Shown: in pieces, positions 25,911 through 33,268 of the stretch
Layout: every line of letters begins with the position of its first letter
Position numbering within the stretch: the stretch's first letter is position 1
Source of the DNA: Mesorhizobium sp. WSM4311
Lineage (GTDB): Bacteria > Pseudomonadota > Alphaproteobacteria > Rhizobiales > Rhizobiaceae
Reading direction: 5' to 3'
Assembly: GCF_002295115.1 (NCBI RefSeq)
Contig: NZ_NSFV01000001.1
Location: 434,001 to 498,000 of the forward strand
Length of the DNA: 64,000 nucleotides
Program-made: the position numbers and the translations under genes
Notes under the pieces: generated by a model
Databases searched by the model: none
The model's input: the letters and a program-made list of their open reading frames with translations, nothing else
What the model was told of the DNA's origin: nothing

Positions 25911-27313
25911 TGGACGTTTCGGCGCTCAAACGCGATCTCGACGGGATAAAACTCGACGACAATCCGGCCATCGTCCAGCAGAAGAGCCGCGACTTCTACT
26001 GGTACAGCCCGGTGCTGAAACAGCAGCTCGACCATGTCACCGGTGACCTGATCGTGACGCCGAAGACCGAGGCCGAGCTGATCCGTGTGCTGGCCGCCTG
26101 CCACCGGCATGGCGTGCCGGTGACGCCGCGCGGCAGCGGCACGGGCAATTACGGCCAGGCGATGCCATTGTCGGGCGGCGTGGTGCTCAATCTTGCCGAG
26201 ATGAACGAGATCAAGTCGATCGCGCCGGGGCGCGTGGTAACCGGGCCGGGCGCGGTGCTGGCCGATATCGACAAGGCCACGCGCGCGCATTCCGGGCAGG
26301 AGCTGCGGCTCTCGCCTTCGACCTACAACACTGCCTCGATCGGCGGCTTTATCGCCGGCGGCTCGGGCGGCGTCGGTTCGATCAATTTCGGCGGGTTGCG
26401 CGATTTCGGCAATGTGCTGCGCCTGCGCGTGGTGACGATGGAGGCCGAGCCGAAAGTGCTCGAACTCACCGGCGAGGACCTGCACAAGGTCACCCACGCT
26501 TACGGCACCAACGGCATCATCACGGAAGTCGAGATGCCGCTGACGGCGGCCTATGAGTGGGTCGACGTCATTGTCGGCTTCGATGCCTTCATGGACGCGG
26601 CGCGCTACGGCAATGCGCTGGCCTGCCAGGACGGCATCCTGACCAAGCTGATCACGCCGATCGCCGCCCCGGTGCCGCAGCTCTATTTCAAGCGCCACCA
26701 GAAATTTTTCAGGGAAGGCCAAAGCATCTGCGTCGTCATGGTGGCGCAGCATGGGCTGGATGCATTCCTCGCCTTCACCCGGCGCGCCGGCGGCGAGGTG
26801 ATCTTCAACGCCGCGACCGCGACGCCGGAGGAGAAAAAGGGCCTGCCGCCGGCCTATGAGCTGGCCTGGAACCACACCACGCTGAGGGCACTGCGCGTCG
26901 ACCCCGACATCACCTATCTGCAGTCGCTTTATCCGTTTCCCAACCAGCTGGCGCTGGTCGAGAAGATGGATGCGATGTTTCCGGGCGAAGTGTACTCGCA
27001 TCTCGAATTCGTGCGGCTGGACGGCAACATCACCTGTTTCGGCCTGCCGCTGGTAAAATTCACCACCGAGGCGCGGCTGGACGAGATCGTGCGCCTGCAC
27101 GAGGACAATGGCTGCCCGATCTTCAACCCGCACCGCTACACGCTGGAGGAGGGCGGCATGAAGCAGACGGATGCCGTGCAGCTCGCCTTCAAGCGCGAGA
27201 CCGATCCGCAAGGCCTGCTCAACCCCGGCAAGATGATCGCCTGGGAAAATCCGGACTATGATTATCGCTCCGGAAGGACCTTCCTGTTCAAGGGGCTGCA
27301 GAGGGTGGGATGA
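25907..27313 (+). CDS. FAD-binding oxidase (GlcD/PCMH type)
   Basis: A 468-residue flavoprotein of the vanillyl-alcohol oxidase superfamily. The PCMH FAD domain is in the first 200 residues: VTPKTEAELIRVLAACHRHGVPVTPRG, then GSGTGNYGQ and SIGGFIAGGSGGVGSINFGGLRD. The C-terminal half has the FAD oxidase cap and ends with the PQGLLNPGKMI motif shared with glycolate and lactate dehydrogenases. Two start codons are adjacent (25907 and 25910). It overlaps the amidohydrolase by four bases. In the pathway it would oxidise a hydroxy acid or ring intermediate; no family member with this exact context is known to me. Confidence 0.85.
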   Translation: MMDVSALKRDLDGIKLDDNPAIVQQKSRDFYWYSPVLKQQLDHVTGDLIVTPKTEAELIRVLAACHRHGVPVTPRGSGTGNYGQAMPLSGGVVLNLAEMNEIKSIAPGRVVTGPGAVLADIDKATRAHSGQELRLSPSTYNTASIGGFIAGGSGGVGSINFGGLRDFGNVLRLRVVTMEAEPKVLELTGEDLHKVTHAYGTNGIITEVEMPLTAAYEWVDVIVGFDAFMDAARYGNALACQDGILTKLITPIAAPVPQLYFKRHQKFFREGQSICVVMVAQHGLDAFLAFTRRAGGEVIFNAATATPEEKKGLPPAYELAWNHTTLRALRVDPDITYLQSLYPFPNQLALVEKMDAMFPGEVYSHLEFVRLDGNITCFGLPLVKFTTEARLDEIVRLHEDNGCPIFNPHRYTLEEGGMKQTDAVQLAFKRETDPQGLLNPGKMIAWENPDYDYRSGRTFLFKGLQRVG

Positions 27314-27361
27314 TGCAATGACGAACGCCTGGCCTCGCCCTGACCTGCGGGATGTTGTCCC

Positions 27362-27943
27362 GTGAACATCCTCGTACTCTACGCCCACCCGGTCGAGACC
27401 AGCTTCAATGCCGGCCTGCACCGGTTGATCGTCGAGCGGCTGACGGCAGCGGGCCATAATGTCGACGACTGCGACCTCTATGCCGAGGATTTCGACCCGC
27501 GGCTAGTGCGCCAGGAGAGGCTGGATTATCACAACCAGCGCGGCTCCAAGGACCCGGCGGCGCCCTATGTCGAGCGCCTACTGCGGGCCGAGGCGCTGGT
27601 GCTTTCCTATCCGGTCTGGAATTACGGTTTCCCCGCTATCCTGAAAGGTTTTTTCGACCGCGTCTTTCTGCCCGGCGTGTCGTTCAGGCTGGTCGACGGC
27701 AAGGTGCAGCCGTCGCTGCACAACATAAGGAAGGTCGCGACCGTCACCACCTATGGCGGCAGCCGGTTCCGCGCCATTGTGATGGGCGATCCGCCCCGCA
27801 AGCTGATCAAGCGCATGCTGCGCGCCACCGTAAAGCCCGGCGCGCCGGTGACTTACCTCGCGCATTACGCGATGAACCTGTCGACCGACCAAACACGAAA
27901 ATCCTTCATGACGAAGGTGGCGGCGAGCATGGATGCATTCTGA
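27362..27943 (+). CDS. NAD(P)H-dependent flavodoxin-fold oxidoreductase (first copy)
   Basis: A 193-residue protein of the quinone reductase/KefF-like flavodoxin-2 family. It opens with NILVLYAHPVETSFNAGLH, where the FMN phosphate loop lies, and has VLSYPVWNYGFPAILKGFFDRVF and VTTYGG, the other FMN contacts. The start is a GTG. The next gene, overlapping by one base (TGATG), is a paralogue of similar length. Such reductases make reduced flavin or quinol; here they may serve the FAD oxidase upstream or detoxify a quinone-like intermediate. Confidence 0.85.
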   Translation: MNILVLYAHPVETSFNAGLHRLIVERLTAAGHNVDDCDLYAEDFDPRLVRQERLDYHNQRGSKDPAAPYVERLLRAEALVLSYPVWNYGFPAILKGFFDRVFLPGVSFRLVDGKVQPSLHNIRKVATVTTYGGSRFRAIVMGDPPRKLIKRMLRATVKPGAPVTYLAHYAMNLSTDQTRKSFMTKVAASMDAF

Positions 27944-28530
27944 TGCGGGTCCTCGTGGTCTATTGCCATCCGGTGCCGGAAAGCTTTTGCGCCGCAATCC
28001 GCGACACCGCCCTGGATGTGCTCAAGGCAAGGGGCTGGGAGGTGCGGCTGCTCGACCTCTATGCCGAGAAATTCGACCCGGTGATGGGCTGCGACGAGCG
28101 GCGCAGCTACAACAATCAGGCGCCGCGGGACCCGGCGCTGAAGCTGCATTTCGAGCTGCTCGCCTGGGCCGAGGCGATCCTGTTCGTCTATCCGACCTGG
28201 TGGTACGGGCTGCCGGCGATGCTGAAGGGCTGGCTCGACCGGGTCTGGGCGACGGACGTCGCCTTCAAACTGCCGGCGGGCAAGGGGCGGATCACATCGC
28301 TGATGACGCATGTCAGCAAGGTCGGTGTCATTACCACCTGCGGCGCGCCGACCTGGTGGAGCGTTGTGGTCGGCCAGCCTGGACGCAAGACGTTGCTGCG
28401 CGGCATGCGGGCGCTGTGCGCGAGACGGTGCAGGACGTTCTTCCTGGCGCATTATCTGATGGACGCCTCGACGCCAAAGACGCGGGCGGCGTTTTTGGCG
28501 AAGGTGCGGACGAAGCTGGAGCGGTTTTGA
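27943..28530 (+). CDS. NAD(P)H-dependent flavodoxin-fold oxidoreductase (second copy)
   Basis: A 195-residue paralogue of the preceding gene, opening RVLVVYCHPVPESFCAAI, with LFVYPTWWYGLPAMLKGWLDRVW and ITTCGAP as FMN and partner contacts. The two proteins share the layout but differ strongly at most other positions, so they are old duplicates rather than recent ones. They could form a heterodimer. It is the last gene of the rightward catabolic operon, followed by the long palindromic element at 28547. Confidence 0.85.
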   Translation: MRVLVVYCHPVPESFCAAIRDTALDVLKARGWEVRLLDLYAEKFDPVMGCDERRSYNNQAPRDPALKLHFELLAWAEAILFVYPTWWYGLPAMLKGWLDRVWATDVAFKLPAGKGRITSLMTHVSKVGVITTCGAPTWWSVVVGQPGRKTLLRGMRALCARRCRTFFLAHYLMDASTPKTRAAFLAKVRTKLERF

Positions 28531-28546
28531 GCGATGCGCGACGTTC

Positions 28547-28732
28547 CCTTCTCCCCTTGCGGGAGAAGGTGGCCTCGCGAAGCGAGGTCGGATGAGGGGT
28601 GCGCGAAGGAACTCTGCTTTGCAGTAATAAGCGCTTGTGATCCTTCGATCTTTTCACGGTGCGCTTCGTCACGCACCCCTCATCCGTGTCGGCGCTGCGC
28701 GCCGATCCACCTTCTCCCACAAGGGGAGAAGG
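28547..28732. repeat. Long inverted-repeat intergenic element
   Basis: The gap between the convergent operons is almost fully occupied by one inverted repeat of 186 bases. The left arm runs 28547-28603 and the right arm 28672-28732; the outermost 9 bases are CCTTCTCCC with GGGGAGAAGG, and the inner part pairs GGATGAGGGGTGCG with CGCACCCCTCATCCG. Each arm also contains its own short palindrome (CTCCCCTTGCGGGAG on the left, CTCCCACAAGGGGAG on the right). The centre of about 70 bases is non-palindromic. This is the form of the RIME-like mobile intergenic elements of rhizobia and could also act as a bidirectional terminator. A second copy is not in this window. Confidence 0.75.
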
Positions 28733-28743
28733 ACAGGACTGCG

Positions 28744-31191
28744 CTACATCCTCGTCCTTTCCGCCTTTGGGTCATACATCGGCTTCAGCGAGGCCTCCGC
28801 TGCGAACCGCTCGCCGGCGATCTCAATCTCAAAGGTCGAGGCCAGCACATCCGCCTCGCTCTCGCCCTGGCACGGCACATAGCCGAGCCCAATCGCACCG
28901 CCGAGATAATGGCCGTAATTGCCCGAGGTGATCGGGCCGACGATCTTGCCGTCGCGCAGGATGGCTTCGTTGTGGAAGAGCAGCGGCTGCGGGTCGTTCA
29001 GCCGGAACTGGACCAGCCGGCGGTTCAATCCGGCTTCCTTCTTCTTCAGCACCGCATCGCGGCCGAGAAAATCGCCCTTTGCGGTCTTCACCGCGAAGCC
29101 GAGGCCGGCTTCCAGCACATTGTCCTCGTCGGTGATGTCGTGGCCGAAATGCCGAAAGGCCTTTTCGATGCGGCAGGAATCCAGCGTGTGCAGGCCGCAG
29201 AGTTTCAGACCGACATCCGCACCCGCCTCGTCGATCGCCTCGAAGACATGGGCGGCCTGGTCGGTCGAGACATAGAGCTCCCAGCCGAGTTCGCCGACAT
29301 AGGTGACGCGGTGGGCGCGGGCCAGTCCCATGCCGATCTCGATCTCCTGAAACGTGCCGAACGGATTGTTCTCGTTGGAGAAATCGTTGGGGCTGACTTT
29401 CTGGATCAGCTTTCGCGCATCCGGACCCATCAGGCAGAGCACGCTTTCGGCCGCCGTGACATCGGTGATGACCACGAACTCCTCGCCGACATGCCGGCGC
29501 AGCCAGGCCAGATCGCGCTGTAGCGTGGCGCCTGGAACGACGAGGAAGTAGGCCGTATCCGAGAGCCTGGACACGGTGAGGTCGCTCTCGATGCCGCCGC
29601 GCTGGTTGAGCATCTGGGTGTAGACGATCTTGCCCGGCGCCACATCCATATCGTTGGCGCACAGCCTCTGCAGGAAGGCACAGGCATCGCGGCCCTCGAT
29701 ACGGATCTTGCCGAACGAGGTCATGTCGAACAGGCCGACCTTGTTGCGGACCGCCAGATGCTCGTCGCGCTGGTTGTCGAACCAGTTCTGCCGCTTCCAG
29801 GAATAGCGGTATTCGCGCTCCTGTCCCTCGCGGGCGAACCAGTTGGCTCGCTCCCAGCCGGCGACCTCGCCAAACACGGCGCCGCGCGCCTTCAGTTGCT
29901 CATGCAGGGGCGAGCGGCGCACACCGCGCGATGTCACCATCTGCCGATAGGGGAAATGGTCGGCGTAGAGCAGGCCGAGCGTTTCGGAGACGCGCTGCCT
30001 GAGATAGCGGCGGTTCTTCTGGAACGGCTGGGCGCGGCGGATGTCGACCTCCCATAGGTCGAAGGGCGCTTCGCCATCGTTGATCCACTGCGCCAGCGCC
30101 ATGCCGGCGCCACCGGAGGAGACGATGCCGATCGAATTGTAGCCGGTCGCCATCCAGTAGCCTCGCAATTCCGGCGCCTCGCCGAGATAATAGCGGTCGT
30201 CAGGCGTGAAACTTTCGGGGCCGTTGAAGAAGGTGTGAATGCCGGCGGTGGCCAGCATCGGCATGCGGTTGACACCCATTTCGAGGATCGGCTCGAAATG
30301 GTCCATATCCTCGGGCAATTGGTCGAAGCAGAAATCCTCGCGGATGCCGTCCAGGCCCCAGGGTTTTGCCACCGGCTCGAAGGCGCCGAGCATCATCTTG
30401 CCGGCGTCTTCCTTGTAGTAGGCGCACTCATCCGGAACGCGCAGCACCGGCAGGCGGGAGAGGCCGGGGATCGGCTCGGTGACGAGATAGAAATGCTCGC
30501 AGGCGTGCAGCGGAATGGTGACGCCGTTCTGGGCACCGAGTTCGCGGGCCCACATGCCGGCGCAATTGACGACGATGTCGGCTTCGATCATGCCTTGTTC
30601 GTCACCCTGCGCCCACGACACGCCGGTAACGCGGCCATTCCTGGTGTGGACTTTGGTGACCTTCACATTCTCGACGATGGTGGCGCCGCGCTGGCGTGCG
30701 CCCTTGGCCAGGGCCATGGCGATGTTGGCGGGGTCGCACTGGCCATCGAGCGGCAGATGCACGGCGCCGACGACGTCCGAAACATTGAGATGTGGATACA
30801 TCTGCTCGACTTCATTCGGCGAAATCTCGCGCACGTCAACGTCGAAGGCGCGCGCCAGCGATGCCTGCCGGTAGATCTCGTGCTTGCGCTCCTCGGTCAG
30901 CGCAACGGTGATCGAGCCGACCTGGCGCATGCCGGTGCCGACCTCTGTCTCGGCTTCCAGCTTGACGTAGAGGTCGGCCGAATATTTCGCCAGCCGCGTC
31001 ATGTTCTGCGAACCGCGCAACTGGCCGATCAGACCGGCGGCGTGCCAGGTCGTGCCCGAGGTCAGTTGCTTGCGTTCCAGGAGCACGATGTCGGTCCAGC
31101 CGAGCTTGGCCAGGTGATAGGCGACAGAACAGCCGGAAACCCCGCCGCCGATGATCACCGCGCGGGCCTTGGCAGGGACGGTCTTGGTCAT
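28744..31191 (-). CDS. Dimethylglycine/sarcosine dehydrogenase-like protein (DAO plus GcvT domains), copy 1
   Basis: An 815-residue flavoprotein. The N-terminal half is an FAD-dependent DAO domain with the dinucleotide motif VIIGGGVSGCSVAYHLAKLGW and GTTWHAAGLIG, where the His is the usual covalent FAD site of dimethylglycine dehydrogenase. The C-terminal half (from about residue 430) is a GcvT-like tetrahydrofolate domain with the segments DMTSFGKIRIEG and YVGELGWELYV. Family members oxidise N-methyl groups of glycine derivatives and pass the one-carbon unit to tetrahydrofolate. It is the last gene of a four-gene leftward operon; its start overlaps the stop of the aminotransferase by ATGA. 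Confidence 0.9.
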   Translation of the reverse strand: MTKTVPAKARAVIIGGGVSGCSVAYHLAKLGWTDIVLLERKQLTSGTTWHAAGLIGQLRGSQNMTRLAKYSADLYVKLEAETEVGTGMRQVGSITVALTEERKHEIYRQASLARAFDVDVREISPNEVEQMYPHLNVSDVVGAVHLPLDGQCDPANIAMALAKGARQRGATIVENVKVTKVHTRNGRVTGVSWAQGDEQGMIEADIVVNCAGMWARELGAQNGVTIPLHACEHFYLVTEPIPGLSRLPVLRVPDECAYYKEDAGKMMLGAFEPVAKPWGLDGIREDFCFDQLPEDMDHFEPILEMGVNRMPMLATAGIHTFFNGPESFTPDDRYYLGEAPELRGYWMATGYNSIGIVSSGGAGMALAQWINDGEAPFDLWEVDIRRAQPFQKNRRYLRQRVSETLGLLYADHFPYRQMVTSRGVRRSPLHEQLKARGAVFGEVAGWERANWFAREGQEREYRYSWKRQNWFDNQRDEHLAVRNKVGLFDMTSFGKIRIEGRDACAFLQRLCANDMDVAPGKIVYTQMLNQRGGIESDLTVSRLSDTAYFLVVPGATLQRDLAWLRRHVGEEFVVITDVTAAESVLCLMGPDARKLIQKVSPNDFSNENNPFGTFQEIEIGMGLARAHRVTYVGELGWELYVSTDQAAHVFEAIDEAGADVGLKLCGLHTLDSCRIEKAFRHFGHDITDEDNVLEAGLGFAVKTAKGDFLGRDAVLKKKEAGLNRRLVQFRLNDPQPLLFHNEAILRDGKIVGPITSGNYGHYLGGAIGLGYVPCQGESEADVLASTFEIEIAGERFAAEASLKPMYDPKAERTRM

Positions 31192-32369
31192 GCGGCCTCG
31201 CGGCGATAGGTGGAAGCAAAACGGCGCAGCCGAGCGGCCGCTTCCTGCAGTACGGCCTCGGGCTGGCAGAGGCTGATGCGGATGTGGCCGGCGGCGGCTT
31301 TGCCGAAGCTGGAGCCGGGCATCACGCCGACCTTCTCCTGGTCGAGAAGGGCCCAGGCGAATTTTTCGTCGTCGGGTTCGACATCGGATATGTCGAGCAT
31401 GACATACATGCCGCCTTCGGAACCGTGCACGCTGACATTGTTCATGCCGCGCACGGCATCCAGCAGGACGGTCCGGCGCGCCGCGTAGCGCTCGGCGATC
31501 TCCTTGACGCCGTAACGGTTCTCAAGCGCCTCGGCGCAGGCGATCGAGATGAAGGCCGGCAGGCCGTAGGTCGTCACTAGATTGAGGTTGATGAGCAGCG
31601 TGATCATATCCTGCGGACCGGTCAGCCAGCCCATGCGCCAGCCGGTCATGCCATGGCTCTTGGACATGGAATTGATGACCAGCGTGCGCTCGGCCATACC
31701 GGGCAGTGAGCGTGGCGAGACATGCTCGCCGCCGCCCAGCGTCCAGTAGACCTCGTCAGACAAAAGCCAGAGATCGTGCTCCCTGCAGATTTGCGCCAGC
31801 TGTTCCAGCCGCTCGCGCGAATAGACCGCACCCGTCGGATTGTTCGGCGTGTTGATCAGGATGGCGCGCGTGTTGGGCTTGAGGGCCGCGCGGATCATGT
31901 CGGCGCGGGGTTGAAACCCATCCTCGGCCGGCGTCTCGACGACGGTGAAACTGGCGCCGGCGGCGCTGAACGTATTGGGATAGGTGGCATAATAGGGTGC
32001 CACCACGATGGCGTGGTCGCCCTGGTCGAGAACGGCCTGCACGGCCGCATAAAGGGCGGCCTGGCCGCCCGGCGTGGCGATGACTTGATCAGGCGTCGTC
32101 TCGACGCCGGTGCAGGCGCTGGAGGCGGCCGCCATGGCCTGGCGCAGGCGCGGCAGGCCGGGAAGCGGGGTATAGTGGTGGTTGCTGCCGCGAACCGCGG
32201 TCACGCAGGCCTCGATCGTTTGCGAAGGCGTGTCGAAGTCGTGGTCGCCGACCGACAGCATGATGATGTCTTCGCCGGCTTCCTTGCGGGTCCAGGCGGC
32301 GAAATGAACCTCCCAGCCATCCTTGCCCGAAGGCACGATGCCGGAAATGCGAGACGATGGTCTGGGCAT
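31188..32369 (-). CDS. Aminotransferase class I/II
   Basis: A fold-type I PLP enzyme of 393 residues. Conserved parts are IMLSVGDHDFDTP near the start, TPGGQAALYAAVQAVL, INTPNNPTGAVYS, LLSDEVYW, and the Schiff-base lysine in INSMSKSHGMTGWRMGW, with the substrate arginine in HIRISLC. The ATG at 32369 is preferred over a GTG at 32372 because it forms a TGATG junction with the preceding stop. In the operon it stands between the homocysteine methyltransferase and the second dehydrogenase, so it may handle the amino acid product (glycine, methionine or a related compound); the substrate is not determined by sequence. Confidence 0.86.
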   Translation of the reverse strand: MPRPSSRISGIVPSGKDGWEVHFAAWTRKEAGEDIIMLSVGDHDFDTPSQTIEACVTAVRGSNHHYTPLPGLPRLRQAMAAASSACTGVETTPDQVIATPGGQAALYAAVQAVLDQGDHAIVVAPYYATYPNTFSAAGASFTVVETPAEDGFQPRADMIRAALKPNTRAILINTPNNPTGAVYSRERLEQLAQICREHDLWLLSDEVYWTLGGGEHVSPRSLPGMAERTLVINSMSKSHGMTGWRMGWLTGPQDMITLLINLNLVTTYGLPAFISIACAEALENRYGVKEIAERYAARRTVLLDAVRGMNNVSVHGSEGGMYVMLDISDVEPDDEKFAWALLDQEKVGVMPGSSFGKAAAGHIRISLCQPEAVLQEAAARLRRFASTYRREAA

Positions 32370-33268
32370 CACTGAACTCCCGATATCTGGTAGCCGGCCC
32401 GTTCGAGCCGGCCGCGCAGTGCGGCGATATGGGCGGGGCCGACTTCGCAGCAGCCGCCGACGATGTCGGCACCTGCCTGCACCCAGCCGATCGCTTGCTC
32501 GGCATAGGCGTCTGGGCCGAGGTCGTGGCGGGCGTGCAGCACATCGACGGTACCGCCATGCTTCAGCGCCTCGGTGGAAGTGAAGCCATTGGCATAGGCG
32601 CCGACCGGGCCGCCGAGGTCGATCAGTTCAGGCAAGGCGGCGGCGATCGCTTCCGGCCGGCAGCAGTTGAGCAGCCGCGCCGCTATCGGCATGCCATCGA
32701 GCGCGTTTGCCGCGGCGGCTATTGTTTCACCGCTGCGCAGTCGCGGCGCGCCGTGATCGGCGAGCGTCCACGACACCCAGACCGGCTTGCCGCTTTCCGA
32801 TGCCGCGGTGACAGCCGCGCGCGCCTCATCGGCAGAGGCCATGGTTTCGCAGAGGAACAGATCGACGCCGTCGGCCTGCTCCGCGACGATGCGGCGGTAG
32901 ATGTCGAGCGTCTCCTGGTAGGAAATGGTCAGCGCCGGGGCGTAGCTGCCGAAAAGCGGCGACAGACAGCCGGCGATCGCTGCCTCGCCGGCTTCATCAC
33001 AGGCCTGCCTGGCCAATTCGATGCCGCGCTTCTGCAACGGCTTGAACAGGTCCTCGGCCCCCTCGCGCGCCAGGCGTTCAGGTGTCGCCGAATAGGTGTT
33101 GATGGTGATGACGCGCGCGCCGGCGCGGATGAATTCGGCATGCAGGTCGCGCACCAGATCGGGTTCGTCGATCAGGACCCTGGCCGACCACAACGGCGTC
33201 GGCTCGGATTTGCTTCGCCGGACCAGTTCCTGGCCCATGCCGCCATCGGTGAGGATGACATTCTTCAT
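32369..33268 (-). CDS. Homocysteine S-methyltransferase family protein (betaine-homocysteine type)
   Basis: A 299-residue zinc methyltransferase. It opens ILTDGGMGQELVRR and carries zinc-ligand cysteines in LLNCCRPEAI and GADIVGGCCEVGPAHI, the two sites of the family. Members use betaine, S-methylmethionine or dimethylsulfonium compounds as methyl donor to homocysteine. Here, between two dimethylglycine dehydrogenase-type proteins, a betaine-like donor is plausible, because removal of one methyl from betaine gives dimethylglycine. It overlaps both neighbours: ATGA with the upstream dehydrogenase at 33265-33268 and the TGATG junction at its own stop. Inference: a full demethylation path from betaine. 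Confidence 0.85.
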   Translation of the reverse strand: MKNVILTDGGMGQELVRRSKSEPTPLWSARVLIDEPDLVRDLHAEFIRAGARVITINTYSATPERLAREGAEDLFKPLQKRGIELARQACDEAGEAAIAGCLSPLFGSYAPALTISYQETLDIYRRIVAEQADGVDLFLCETMASADEARAAVTAASESGKPVWVSWTLADHGAPRLRSGETIAAAANALDGMPIAARLLNCCRPEAIAAALPELIDLGGPVGAYANGFTSTEALKHGGTVDVLHARHDLGPDAYAEQAIGWVQAGADIVGGCCEVGPAHIAALRGRLERAGYQISGVQ

